From positions 163,625,741-163,689,740 of the forward strand of contig CM041465.1 in assembly GCA_023213395.1 (NCBI GenBank): DNA of 64,000 nucleotides, read 5' to 3'. Below are positions 33,662-45,260 of this stretch, piece by piece (within the stretch, counting starts at the first letter, position 1; every line of letters starts with the position of its first letter). Both the position numbers and the translations under genes were made by a program. Below the pieces are notes generated by a model, which ran no database searches, had not been told where the DNA came from, and saw only the letters and a list, made by a program, of their open reading frames with translations. Origin of the DNA: Cycas panzhihuaensis. Its lineage: Eukaryota > Cycadophyta.

Positions 33662-34724
33662 GAGGTGCATGTGACCTCCCTCATTTAGGAGTACCCTTGT
33701 ATGAATAGAAGATACCTTTTTGATATATATGCTCTCTATATTTTTGGAATTAAAATGTCCTATTAATTATGTCATTTGTGTAAGCTAAGAATTGCTCATA
33801 TGAATTCTTGTTAGCATTAGATATCCAAAATGAAGATGTTGAGCATTTATTTTAGGATTATCCTTTTACTTCCACTATATGGAACATTCTTTAGGTTAAG
33901 ATAACAGTTGTCCATTTTAGTTCTTTTGATTCTAATGCTATATTTTTGGAAATATTTTAGCTTTCAACAAGGATTTTATACTGATTTAGAATATGCTAAG
34001 AGTTGAAGTCTTGCGACACTTATATAAATTATAATTATATCTAATATAATTATACAGACCCTCTTTCGATGTTATGTTTCATATTTGAGTCAATACCCTC
34101 TCTTACAATACAAATAAAAGTAATATTGAAAGCAAATGCTTAACAAGTGGATATGCTTAGGAAAATCTTTAACAATGTTTCCTTATTTGTAGATATTGAT
34201 GAGTTCATTTCAATTCCTCCATCAGTCACACCACCTCCTCGATGGTATGGTCATAAATTCCCACCAATAGATTGAGCCATTCTAATTTATTACTATGAGT
34301 CATCATCTTATTACCCTTGTGCTACTCTATACCTATAGGTTTACTGGCATTAATTACCATCTCGTAAGGATTTTCTAAGATCTTAAACTCCTTCATCTCA
34401 TATAGTTTATATCCCTATAGAATGTCATACTATTCCTATAGTTTCTGGGAATGCTAAGGATGTACTTTATCTTTTAATAATTACAGAAGAATTAGAGGAG
34501 AAACAACCTAGTTTAAGTGCTTGATGACTTACAATGAATGCACATCTTGGTTAATTTATGATATGGAATCTTGTTTTATATAATTTTGTTAATGGAATGT
34601 AGGTATTTTATATATGTGTAGTTCAATGGTGGCAGGTTTCAGGATGATGTATTCGTTGATGTAGGCTTGTAAGTAATATTTTTTATGGCCTAAATTTTAT
34701 TTGTATCCATTATGAGGAACTTCC
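33662..34724 (+). repeat. Repeat block P, copy 2, left part
   Basis: Homologous to 8,165-9,230. It is cut at 34,724 by element D and resumes at 43,840. A stretch at 33,680-33,970 gives NEDVEHLF and PFTSTIWNIL, the possible LINE zinc-binding motif described for copy 1. No other coding content is recognised. Confidence 0.7.
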
Positions 34725-35097
34725 TGTTAACGTGGTAGTTAATTATTAAGGTACTTAGTTAATGTTAATGTGGTTTAATTAAGTGAAAAGGTGTGAATCC
34801 AAAAGGTATGACTTATTCAAAGGGTCACAACCCTAATCGAGTGACACCTCATTAGAGAGTATAAATGCCTTGAGGACTTGTATATTCAACATCGAAGATC
34901 ATTATATCAATCCATTTTGCAATAATCAAGTGATCCATAAAGGATCCTTGTTCTGGTGGGTTTTTTCTCAAAAGGGTTTCCCACGTATATACGGTATACT
35001 ATGCACATGTTTTCTGTGTTTTTATTTATTGTTTGATGTGTATGGCTAAAGATCCTATGTATGGGAACATTTGTGTATGCTTTCATGTTCCCAAATA
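34725..35097 (+). repeat. Element D 5' LTR
   Basis: 373 bp, starting TGTTAACGTG and ending CCCAAATA (decayed CA). A TATA-like box, TATAAAT at 34,860-34,866, sits about 25 bp before the likely transcript start and is kept in several of the related LTRs. Confidence 0.95.
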
Positions 35098-35118
35098 TGG
35101 TATTAGAGACATAGCATC
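35098..35118 (+). other. Element D primer-binding site
   Basis: TGGTATTAGAGACATAGC follows the LTR; the equivalent in element F reads TGGTATCAAAGTTGTAGC. Both are decayed relatives of the tRNA-Met-type site. Confidence 0.7.
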
Positions 35119-36706
35119 CTACATAACTGAAGCTTGACAGTGAGTGGATCGTTGGTTTTCAGGTGACACCGTCTGACCCAAGGCAAGTCTTAAGGGTCCA
35201 TCTACCCCAACATCATGCAGAACCAGGTACAGAAAATCAATGGTTGTTGAAGTAGTGAAATTTTTAATTCAACAGAGGATAAGGTTTTTTAGAGTCCATA
35301 ATCAGACGTGAAGACCATCTTTGTGGAATGAGTTGGCTTGTTGGGTGCCATCGGAAGCCGGTTGATAACTTGTTTAGGTAATTCAAGCCAACGGAGCATG
35401 CATTAATGGTGATTCAGTGATGATAAGGACAACCATCCATATACACAAGTAAGTTAGTCATTTTCCCACTTAAAACATAATAAAATTTTAAAAATGAGAG
35501 CTTTTTCTAGTGTCACCTTCATTCAATTTGTATAAAGGAGAGATTGGAGCCTTTTCAGACTATTTTCAGTCCTCTATATTGAGATTAGGTGAAGTACACA
35601 ATAGTATAAATCATCGTCCACTATATTCTTAACTTATTGTACTTGGAATTTGGGATTGTGACCTGTCACCTTGGCTAAACATATATTTTGAGCCTACATC
35701 TGCATTCTAGAAGATTGTTTTGCTATTTATATGGCTTATTGGAGAGTTGTGTGTATTAAACGAGCACAATACATCAATTCTCAGGTTGGCCGAGTGTCTT
35801 GTGTGGTGGTTAGATGCATATCCTTTTAATTAGGTGCATCTTACCTTGATTGGGTGGATTACAAGTTGGTTTGGTACTTAGTAGCATTGGTTGGGTGTGT
35901 TTGAAGGTAGCTAGACAACATACAAGCTGTTTACCAATGGTACAAGTGAGTTGAATACCATATCTTTAGTGAGCAGGTTTGTTCTTTGTGTGCTTAGATC
36001 AGTGGGTCTAGACTATTTTTCTCTACTTCCAGACTATGTATAGATTATTTATTAGCAATATCAATGGAGAAACAAATTTGTGCTAAGTACATAGGTCTTT
36101 TTTTGGTTGTGTTAGTCCATGCAAGTTGACCTATGTTAATACAACATCCACTCTTCATATATAACACGTGGAGATATAAAACATCGCATGTAATGTATAT
36201 TTACTAAGTGTTGGACTTAGTAATACATAATCCTCATTTGCAATAAAATTTGAAGAATGTGAGTTCAGTAATAAGCCATGAGTGTTTTTTGAAAAGTTGC
36301 CATTCTTGAGAATATGCCCTTTGGCATATTCTTTTTCTAATTGAACTTTATAAAAAGAGATCCTTAGAACTTTGATACATATGATTTTTATATAGTGTGA
36401 AGTACTTTGATCATATTTGAAGCATCCTTGAGATGTTTTAAGCATGGATCAAACCATTTTTTGTGATTTTCTAACTTGGAGACTGTGTACCTTCAACTTG
36501 TGGACTTGACCTTATACCTTGAGCACCATTTCACTTGCCTTAATGCTCTTTTTTGGTGTTATTTAAAGGTATTTATGGTCTATATGGAGGAAGAAGCAGT
36601 CAGTGACCTGCATCTGCGAGTACAATTAGTGTTTTTAAAGACTTTGGGGATTGCTCTTAGAATAAAGGAGGACATAAGGGTGCATTTCTGTCCTTAATAC
36701 AATCGT
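35119..36706 (+). other. Element D leader
   Basis: A 1.6-kb leader shared with E (from 47,298) and F (56,085-57,690). A minus-strand open stretch at 36,155-36,445 recurs at 47,716-48,006 and around 57,150-57,430 with a YKVQLEKEYAKG tract. I do not recognise it, and shared descent alone could explain its persistence. Plus-strand stretches are short and unconvincing. Confidence 0.5.
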
Positions 36707-37528
36707 GTGGTGTCATGTGATTCATATTATAGCCCATTGTTTGATATGGAGAAGCTCATGCCTAGGGTTATATTTAACGGTAACAATTTCAGTGAATGGA
36801 AGGCCAATATGGAGCTTATATTGATGGTGAACCAACTTTGGGGAATCACTAAGGAAAAGCTTATTTTAGTTCCACTTGACCATAAGGAGCATATCAAACT
36901 TGAAGAAAAGCAGTTTATAGCTATTGGTTTACTGAAATGCTCACTTGCGCTGGACTAGAGAGTAATGGTTCATAATCTAGATGACCCAATCAAGATTTGG
37001 ACGAAGTTCTGTTATATTTTTGAGAAGAAGACAAGCAGGCATCTTGCATTGATATTAGAACTACTCAATTCACGAGTTAAAAATGAGAATAATATCATCT
37101 CCTACCTAAATAAAATAACTAACTTGAGGAACGAGCTAGAAGAATTGAAGCAGAACTCGATCTATGATACCCTTTTATTTGTGATAATCATGTCAAAGAT
37201 GCCAATTACGTTTACCACATTCCAAACCACTTATGGTATAGATGAAATGATGGGGGAAGAAACTTTTGATGGGTTCAAAAGCCTAATTCTAATAGAGGAT
37301 GCCAAGCTAAAAAATCATGGATTGCTTGGTGGATCTTCACCAAGTCAAGCCCTAACCATGAAAACTCAAAGGAAGGAGGCCGTTAAGAAGGAGAAGTTGA
37401 CACAAAGGTCTGGAGAAAGCTCTCAAGACAAGAAGAAGTTTAATGGAAAGTGCAATTACTATAAGAAGGATGGTCACCACGAAAAGAAGTGTTGGTTCAA
37501 GCATCATGACAAGCACAAAGGTAACTAG
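36707..37528 (+). pseudogene. Element D gag with one internal stop
   Basis: Two stretches in the same frame (36,707-36,958 and 36,965-37,528) are separated by one TAG. The N-terminus reads FNGNNFSEWKANMELILMVN, the copia gag motif. The UBN2 part has IKIWTKFCYIFEKKTSRHLA, ISYLNKITNLRNELEELKQN and MPITFTTFQTTYG. A lysine-rich tail ends with the knuckle C-N-Y-Y-K-K-D-G-H-H-E-K-K-C, in which the second Cys is Tyr. A predicted translation start is upstream of the MEKLMPR segment. It is the most complete gag here, about 273 codons, and would still be truncated. Confidence 0.9.
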
Positions 37529-37559
37529 GATGATAAAGGAAAGAGTGTTGTTGCTTATT

Positions 37560-37960
37560 GCATCCAAGCGTATACCTTATCAGCCGAGTCAGTTTAGAGA
37601 GACTATTGGGTGCTGGATTTTGAAGTACAGAAGCACATCTCTTACCAAAAGTGAAACTTTGATATATTGAATGCAAATCAAAGTGGTACTGAGATCATTC
37701 TTAGAGATGCTCACATGTTGTCGGTAGATGGTATCAGTGAAGTTTCCATTCTAGGAGGAAAGTTTTCTGGGGTATATTATGTACCCAAGATGTAGTTGAA
37801 TCCTCTATCTGCTCAAGAGATTTACAAACAAGGTATGAAATTCAAGCTCTATAATGCTAAGTGCCTAATAAAGGAGCCAAAATAGAACTTTACTTTCATA
37901 GATACTGAGAAAATTAAGGACAACTTTTAGGTGTTTGAAAAATTTTAATCTCAGAAGAAG
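37560..37960 (+). pseudogene. Element D protease region, degenerate
   Basis: The reading includes DYWVLDF followed by a stop-containing tract, where W-V-L-D-S-G-A would be usual. It then has ISEVSILGGKFSGVYYVPKM and LSAQEIYKQGMKFKLYNAKC, the typical post-protease copia segments. The active-site Asp may be kept but the Ser-Gly is not readable. Confidence 0.7.
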
Positions 37961-37984
37961 TCTTATGCCTTTGTTGCTAGCATA

Positions 37985-38875
37985 TATGATAAAAGTAAAC
38001 TATGGAATAATTTCCTTGGGCACCTTAATTATAGGAGTATTGCACCACTAGAGAGGTTGAAGATGGTGGAAGGCTTGCCATCAATTTCTTGCTTAGATGG
38101 TATATACGAAGGGTGTATGTATGGCAAGCATCACCACTATCCTTTTGCTCAGGATATTGCCTAGAGAGCCAAGGAAGAGCTAGAGCTTGTGCACTCATAT
38201 GTTATGGGACCACTCCCAAACTCTTTGATATCAGGACCTCGATATACACTTGTGTTTGTGGATGATTACACTAGAAATACTTGGGTTAATTTTCTTAAGA
38301 ATAAGTTAGACGTATTTGATTGCTTCCGTGATTGGAAAACGATGGTTGAAAATGAATCTGATTACAAAATAAAATCTTTACAAAGTGATAATGGTAAGCA
38401 GTACGATAATCATGCATTCAATCAGTTTTGCTATAACCATGGTATAAAGCGGGAGTTTACAGTCATGTATACCCCATAGCAGAATGGATTTGCTAAAAGA
38501 AAGAACCATATCATGATGGAGATGGCAAGGTTTATGGTGCACGCTAAAAACCTACCACTGAAGTTTTGGGCAGAAGCTATGGTGATAACTGTTTATATTT
38601 TGAATAGGATACCCACTCAGGTAGTTCGTAGCATAACCCCCAAGGAGAAATGGACCAGTCACAAGCCTTCCATTAGCCATTGAAGAATGTTTGGGTGTAT
38701 TGCATATGCCCACATCCTAGATCATACCCGAAAGAAGCAGGATTAGAAAAGTCTAAAGTGCATATTCATGGGGTATTGCACAGAGAACAAAGCCTATAGA
38801 CTATGGGATCCATAGGGGGAAAAGATTGTGGTTAGTTAGGATGTCAAATTTGATGAGTCATCGACATATTATGCT
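37985..38875 (+). pseudogene. Element D integrase, first catalytic Asp replaced by Tyr
   Basis: The zinc-binding part reads LWNNFLGHLNYRSI and a YEGCMYGKHHHYPF segment. The core opens with LELVHSYVMGPL: the Tyr codon at 38,198-38,200 stands where copia integrases have the first catalytic Asp. FVDDYTRNTWVNFLKNK, SDNGKQYDNHAFNQF (second Asp) and a Gln-to-stop change in the P-Q-Q-N-G region follow. Stops at 38,162-38,164 and 38,681-38,683 occur at the same codons in E and F. The C-terminal FGCIAYAHI and FMGYCTENKAYRLWDP tracts are readable. Confidence 0.9.
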
Positions 38876-38906
38876 AAAGGATCATCAGAGGAACCTTTTT
38901 ACCCTC

Positions 38907-41624
38907 TGGATGCGTGTATATGAGATAGTCACTATGCTATATAGGAATGATAGTAGTCAACAGTTGATGTTGATGGTATGGGCAAGAACCTACAAGCAAA
39001 GAGAGCACCACGCATGGCACCCCATACACTGAAGCATGAGTTTGGGACTTGCGAATGACACCCAACTACCTTAAAGTAGCCCTCAATCTGGAAGAAGAAG
39101 AAGGTCCTCCTACCCTTGGATGGCCGGAAGGGAGGAAGAGGAATCCTCAAGGAGTTTTCCTATGATGAAGGAAAATGAATGTGGAAGAAGTAGGTGAGTT
39201 CCTATGATGTAAGTAGGTCTCCCTTGGTTATTTGACCTAGGCAAATAAAACTAAGAGAGAGAGTGGAAAAAGGGCTAAAACTACATTCTCCTTTTAACAA
39301 CTCAAAGGCAAAAGGGAAAAAAGGAACGAGTATTATGCATGTAAGCAAATAAGGCTAAAAGAAATGCATCTAAGGGTGTGTTTGGATGGATAAGAAGAGG
39401 AAGAGGAATGGGGTTCCTACTATGTCCTTTTCCTATATGGGACAAACATACAACATATAAATGCAAGTGAACAATATCATTAACCTTTCGCTTTGACATG
39501 ATCTATTAAACTAGAGCGTAGATTTAAACATAAAAGCAAGAAAAGAAAATAGAAGGGTGAAGAAAGAGATGGTGCATACCAGGGAGATGTAGTAGTCGAT
39601 GGAAGACCTCACCTATGCACAACGCATGCCCTCTCACCAACTAATTGATGTGTGATCAAGATCAGTGCGAAGGACGGGGGCTTCCTTACCTTCCCGTTAT
39701 GAAAAGAAAGCGAAACAAAAAGAAGCGAAGAAAGTAAAGGAAAAAGTGGGTAAAGATTACCCAGATCTGGACACCTTTTCCCTTCGCGAAAGGGCCACAC
39801 CAACCTTCATATACAAGAGCTTATCCCTTCCAAGAAGGGGCTACAAGAAGAGCTATATATATATATATGCAAGTATATGCGACGTATATGTCAAAACATT
39901 ATATTTAAGTTTGAGAAATAACTGTTGCAAGTAACTTCAACTCTCCTCAAGCAACCACACATACTAAGCAAGAAAAAGAGAAGGGAAGCCTCAAGATGGA
40001 TAAACCCTCTACTAAGGTTCTCCACATAGCCCTTTGGTATAGTAAGGTAAGGTCAAATCGTAACTTATGATAGCCAACAAATAAGAGGAGATGTGTAGCA
40101 AGGTGTTGGGGAGGTATTAAGGCAACAGAATCACTATGGGCAATGATTCGTCACACAAACCCTTCCCAGGATCTTTAAAGGATGCCAAGCAATATTGGGG
40201 ACACTATGGAGGTCCAACAAAGAGGCGTGTGGGCCTAGAATCAGCACAGCAAGGGCTGCACATGCTGATAGTCCAGTGCAGGCCTAAGCTTCACCTCCTC
40301 CTAATTAACCCAAGAGAAGCATGGGAGCAGGAGAAGAAAAGTGGGAAGGGGGGTGCCCTTGGGGAGTAGGCCTAAATGGGATGGATCCTGCCTTACTCCC
40401 TTTGCCCAACCTTTATGAGTCTTCTCCCACTACTTTCTTAAGGAAAACTAGTGGAGAAAAGGTGAAGGTCCGAAGATACAAGGCTAAACTCAAAGGAAAT
40501 GATGTCCACTATAGCCAAATAGGAAGAAAAACAAGAAAATACCCTTGGAAAGGAGTCTAATATGGAAGCAATACATAATAAACTATGAAAAAGGGATCTA
40601 GGGTACCTGCTGGGCTGAGTCTAGGGCAGGTTTACCCCTATAACCAGTGAAGAGGAAGAGTTCCTATAGGGTTTGTAGGAGGATTCCCTAAAGGCAGCCG
40701 TAGGAGACACTTGCTAGGGCATATGCAGAAGAGAACTGCACCAAACTTGCTTGAGAGTACTTGGAGAGGAGCTTCCCACCACAGAGAAAGGCCATTGCAG
40801 GCAGATCTTGGACTAGAGCTGTAGGAAACATAGGCCTATAGATGCACCTGTGAAAGGATAGAAGAGAAGAGTAGAAACTGCAGTAGTGGGAGATGATGTT
40901 GGAGAGCCAAAAAAGATCTAAGAGAGGTAAAATGATGATGGTTTTCGGATTTATACTTATCCCAACCCTAAATAAGTGAATAGGGTGCAAAGAGGGCTGA
41001 TCTGGGTGCGAGGCCATGTGGAAATTTCACAGAAAAAATGAGAATTACCATGGTAGTTTTAAAAAATAACTTACAATAGTTGCACCATGGTAAACTTCAC
41101 GGTACTGCTAAGTTTACAGTAGTGCGAGACCAGAAAGCCAGAATGGCAATAATCTAGGTTCTAGGAGCCCTAGAAGGTAATGTGGCAGGCTTGTGAGGGG
41201 CTATCTCCCCTATCTAGGTGGCTAGGACAGTCCAGAAGGCATATGAACAAGGCCAAAAGAGGCATCAAAGGCTAAAGGTCCCGAAAATGTCATGGTAAGA
41301 GCTTAAAATTAGGGCATGAATAGGTTATATAAATCAAATGAGGCTTGAGGCGATGTGGAGATAGTGTGAAGGGTCATAAAGTGCCATGGAGATGCCTATC
41401 TTACAGAAAGGTAGGTCCCACTGGGTCGTCATATGCTCACAATATAACAAGCAACATGATTAAGCAATAGATGCAAGGTGATCATACAAATGAAACAATT
41501 AGTTATGCAATGAGGCAATACTTCTGTTAACTTTTCCAAAGAAATAGTACAAATGAAAAGGAAGAAGCATACATGTGGTTACTTGAGTCAACCTATCTAT
41601 ATCCATTCCAGTAGTTGGAAAACA
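38907..41624. mobile_element. 2.72-kb insertion in element D, possible solo LTR
   Basis: Comparison with E and F shows that this segment was inserted between integrase and RT of D. It starts TGGATGCGTG, ends GGAAAACA and is flanked by CCCTC on both sides (38,902-38,906 and 41,625-41,629). TG...CA ends plus a 5-bp duplication are the hallmark of an LTR retrotransposon. I see no internal direct LTR pair and no gag or pol frame, so a solo LTR of a long-LTR family is the simplest reading. Orientation is unknown. The segment is more GC-rich than D, has a (TA)n run at about 39,856-39,869, and its open stretches match nothing I know. Confidence 0.55.
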
Positions 41625-41629
41625 CCCTC

Positions 41630-42630
41630 CCCTTCTCCCATTCCAAGATTCTTCAAGTGAAGAGGATGATCAGCTAGTTGTTGTAGGACCTAGGGAAGTA
41701 AAACTAAGTGGGATGAGTAATAATGAGGAGCCACCATAAGAACAAGTACTTTTAGCAATAGGTCCTTCTATACCTTTATGGGTAAGGAAAACTATTGAAG
41801 ATTCTAGTGTGGTGATGCAAACCCTAACTGATGACAAACGAACCAGAAATTAGAGTTCTAGTCAAACTATGCTGGTAGACACCAATGACTCTAGTGATCC
41901 TAATTCATTTTCTGAAATGAAAGGAGATCCACGATGGAGAGTGGTAATAGAGGAAGAGTATGGTTCTCTAATGAAGAACGATACATCAGATTTGGTTCTA
42001 CTCCCTTCGTTGAAGAACCTTATAGGATATAAGTGGGTCTATAAGACAAAGTTCCACTTTGATAGAGAAGTGGATAAGTATAAGGCCAGACTTGTTGTGC
42101 AAAGATTCAAGTAGAAAGAAGGAAACAACTACAAGGAGACATTTGAACCAATCTCCATAACGACAATGGTTTGCTTACACCAAATGGACATTAAGTCTGC
42201 ATTCCTTAATGGGGATCTAAAGGAGAAGATATACATGTTGTAGCCTCTGGGATTCATTAAGAATAGCCAGGAGCATCTTGTTTGTCATTTGAAGAAGTTA
42301 ATCTTTGGTCTGAAATAAGCACCCTGTGCTTGGTATGAGAAGATGGATGCCAAGTTAAAAGTTAAAGGTTTTGAAATTTTAGAACTCGACTCAAAGCTGT
42401 ATGTGAAGAGAAGAGGGACTTCCATAGTTGCTTGTATGGTGTATGTGGATGATCTAATCATCAACAGTAACTGTGGTAATGCTATAACTGAAGTCAGATC
42501 TAATTTGGAAGCTTCATTTGACATGACGGATCCTAAGGAACTTCGCTATTTCTTGGGCATTCAGATCAAGCAAATAGAAGATAGTATCTTGTTGTTGCAA
42601 TCGTAGTATGTGAAGAATTTACTAGAGAGT
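41630..42630 (+). pseudogene. Element D reverse transcriptase, degenerate
   Basis: The reading from DPRWRVVIEEEYGSLMKNDT through NLIGYKWVYKTKFHFDREVD to KYKARLVVQRFK (41,869-42,114) is the N-terminal RVT_2 part. MDIKSAFLNGDLKEKIYML follows, then a stop at 42,316-42,318 in the G-L-K-Q-A-P motif, shared with E and F. The active site Y-V-D-D at 42,442-42,453 is intact within 42,343-42,606. Against E, D lacks about 36 bp near 42,175, between two short TTA repeats, which removes about 12 residues ahead of the H-Q-M-D-I-K-S segment. Confidence 0.9.
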
Positions 42631-42639
42631 TTTGGAATG

Positions 42640-43350
42640 CAGTACTGAAAATCTATTGTAACACCATGTGTAAAAGGCGTAAGGTCACAAAAAGACATGG
42701 CCCAACCTTCTATAGATCGTAATAAGTGTCACCAGTTGGTAGGGAGTCTCATCTATTTGACTCATACTAGACTAGATATCGCATACTCTATTGGATTAGT
42801 TTCCCGCTACATGTAGAATCCTCAAGAACATCATTTGGTGGCAGCAAAGGAGATTCTAAAATATATGAAAGGGACAATCAATCTAGGTCTTGAATATCAT
42901 AGAGGTGAGAAGATCAAGTTGCATGGATACATGGATACTGATTGAGGAGGAGATTTTGATGATCAAAAGTCCAATGCATTTGTTTCGTAGCAGTCGAATA
43001 TGCAATAAACAGTGGCGCTATCCTCTATAAAAGTAGAATATCAAGGACTCAGCATTGGTATGAAGGAAGTAGTATAGTTGTAAGGTCTCTTGGAATTTCT
43101 TGGCATTTCCAATGGAGATCTAATTCTCTTTGTTGATAATCATAGTACCATTCTCCTATCGAAGAATCCTGAGTTTTATGCACATAAGAAGCATATCGAG
43201 ATTCAACACCATCATATTCGTGAATAGATCAAGTCAAGAAAGTTGCAGGTCAATTATTGTCTGAGTGAATTACAACTTGTAGACGTATTCACCAGGGTAC
43301 TCACTGAAGATAAATTCACAAAGATGCGTACTGGCTTAGGACTCACCGCT
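42640..43350 (+). pseudogene. Element D RT end and RNase H, degenerate
   Basis: It reads RNKCHQLVGSLIYLTHTRLD-type RT end, then LHGYMDTD with a stop where D-W-G-G-D is usual, then VEYQGLSIGMKEV, LFVDNHSTILLSKNPEF and an AHKKHIEIQHHHIRE tract. This is standard copia RNase H order. Several TGG-to-TAG/TGA and CAG-to-TAG changes inactivate it. Confidence 0.85.
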
Positions 43351-43454
43351 ACTATCTTTGAGGGGGGGTGTATCGACATGGAAGGATAAGCTACAAGATA
43401 GTCCCAGCCATTGTGATAACTCAACTACTACATTTTGCAGGTTCACCATATTCA

Positions 43455-43467
43455 CATTAAGGGGGGA
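43455..43467 (+). other. Element D polypurine tract
   Basis: CATTAAGGGGGGA immediately before the 3' LTR start TGTTAATG; also present before the LTRs of E and F. Confidence 0.85.
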
Positions 43468-43839
43468 TGTTAATGTAGAAGTTAATTATTATGCCACTTA
43501 ATTAATGTTAATATGTTTTAATTAAGTGAAAATGTGCAAAGCCAAAGGTCTGACTTATTCAGAGGGTCATAATCGTAATTGAGTGACACCTCTTTGGAGA
43601 GTATGAATGCCTTGAGGCCTTGTATATTCAACATCGGAGATCATCGTATCAATCCATTTTTCAATAATCATGTAATCCATAAATGATCCTTTTTGTGGTG
43701 GATTTTTTCCTGAAAGGGTTTCCCACGTATATACTGTGTACTCTACACATATTTTCTGTGTTTCTATTTATTGCTTGCTGTGTATGGTTAAGGATCCTAC
43801 ATATAAAAACATTTGTGTATGATTTCATTTTCCCAAACA
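43468..43839 (+). repeat. Element D 3' LTR
   Basis: 372 bp, TGTTAATGTA to CCCAAACA, followed by the target duplication CTTCC. It ends with the expected CA, which the 5' LTR has lost. Confidence 0.95.
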
Positions 43840-44361
43840 CTTCCACTTCTATATGTAATACTTTATTTATTTTATTAATATAATATTTTATATTTTATTT
43901 TAGAAGAAGACAAAAATGGAAAAGCAACTACTTAGTAACAAAAAGTATGATGGTAGTTGATAGTTCAGTGTTGGTAACAATAGTAGTGAGTATAAAATTA
44001 TGGGTTATAATAATGGTAAGCATTGTGGGATGGTGGTATTCAAAGGTATACACTTCATCCCTTCATAAGAGTTAAAGGAATTATTATATGCCATTAATAA
44101 AGGTGTATTATTTGCGAAGAAAAATAGTTATGGATAAAAGGAAAAGCTACTAAGTTATATGCTTTAGTAGTAGTAAGATAGATATGCTTATTTTAGTTAT
44201 GCCACTAGAGGGTTGAATGACGTTGATGGAGGTGATTAGAGTGTTATCAAAACTAACAATGCTAATGGGAAGTAAAATATTATTAAGATGGAATTGAATA
44301 TAATAAAAAGTTGAAGGTGTGACTATGGACATAGAATCCATCAAATTGTGGCTAAGAGGGA
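43840..44361 (+). repeat. Repeat block P, copy 2, right part
   Basis: Continuation of block P after element D, homologous to 9,230-9,417 plus 14,971-15,320. It recurs after elements E (52,534-53,043) and F (62,010-62,531). No gene is recognised. Confidence 0.75.
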
Positions 44362-44838
44362 TGTATAATCAAGGGGATTCTTGTTCACACTAATGTCGAT
44401 GTTGACTATTTTCCTTTTAAAGGTGATAGGTAATAGGGAAAGAATAGTAATAGCCATGTGATGGAATCTTGCAAAAAGACGTTCACATAAATGAATCAAC
44501 AAAATAAGTTTGAATCAAGTATAATCATACAAGGAAATCCATAAAAGATTATGCACTAGATTAGGAAGGAAGAAATCCCTTTAGGGTAGAAACCCACCTC
44601 AAAATGTCATAATATATTTGTATCAAATTGCATTGCATACAATATGTTATCCATCCTTTCATGTAAGGAGAAGATATTATATTCATCCATCATGTGGATA
44701 ATTATCTTTTAATGGACTTTATAATTAGTTGGATGTCAACTTACTTTATTTACTAATTGACTTTATAAAGATGTCATCCATACATAATATTTAATTATAA
44801 CGTAAGAATATTCTAAGATTTTATTATATAATCTAATA
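44362..44838 (-). repeat. 477-bp copia LTR, copy 4
   Basis: Same family as 863-1,340. It is preceded on the minus strand by TTAAGAGGGGA and a copia RNase H frame, so it is a 3' LTR remnant. Confidence 0.75.
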
Positions 44839-44994
44839 TCCCCTCTTAATATTGACTTAGAGAATGTATCAATTTAAAGAAGACTTCTTCACGTAGATCC
44901 CTCTTTAATGGAGACTCCTTTAACTTTGAGTGTGTCATAATTTTATATACCTAACTTCTATAACAGACTTGGCCAATATATCTATAATCTATGA

Positions 44995-45260
44995 ATTTAT
45001 AAGGAAGTGTAATAATTTAATAATGTCATTATTAATTAAATTATAAATAAAGTGTTGGTGAAGCTCAATGTACTTATCCTTGGAATGAGAAATAAGATTA
45101 GAAGTGATAGATATATTATTTTTATTATCATCATTAACTTGAATAGAAAATTTTATAAACAAATAAAATTCATTTATTAAAGATTTAGTCTATAAAGCTT
45201 CCTTACTAACTTTAGCCAAGGCATAATATCTAACCTCAGCTGCAAAAAGAACAAAATGCA
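44995..45260 (-). pseudogene. Copia RNase H remnant, copy in D flank
   Basis: The minus-strand frame reads AAEVRYYALAKVSKEAL, a stop, then TKSLINEFYLFIKFSIQVND, then DNKNNISITSNLISHSKDKY and IELHQHFIYNLIND. The A-E-x-x-Y-A-L helix, D-D-N strand and K-Y-I-E-L-H-Q-H-F motif are clear copia RNase H landmarks. Only this C-terminal domain remains, and block Q replaces the upstream RT. Confidence 0.8.

Larger units (their letters stand above)
34725..43839 (+). mobile_element. Element D: Ty1/copia retrotransposon with nested insertion
   Basis: A 9.1-kb element: 373-bp and 372-bp LTRs, target duplication CTTCC (34,720-34,724 and 43,840-43,844) and the empty site visible at about 9,229-9,240 in the other P block. 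Gag, protease, integrase, RT and RNase H follow in copia order. It belongs to a family distinct from B and C. A 2.7-kb insertion separates integrase from RT. Its close relatives E and F share its defects and its downstream flank, so they are segmental copies and not new insertions. Confidence 0.95.

Noticed and set aside
37352-37567. Minus-strand hydrophobic open stretches in the D, E and F gag region (also 48,824 and 58,320)
   Set aside because: They are complements of the lysine-rich gag tail; AAG/AAA-rich sense gives Leu/Phe-rich antisense.
40136-40560. Overlapping open stretches in the 2.7-kb insertion
   Set aside because: They overlap in two frames, have no recognisable motif, and lie in a segment best explained as a possible solo LTR.
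38907-41624. Helitron or terminal-inverted-repeat DNA transposon for the insertion in D
   Set aside because: The ends do not form an inverted repeat by eye and lack the TC...CTRR ends of Helitrons; TG...CA with a 5-bp duplication fits an LTR better.
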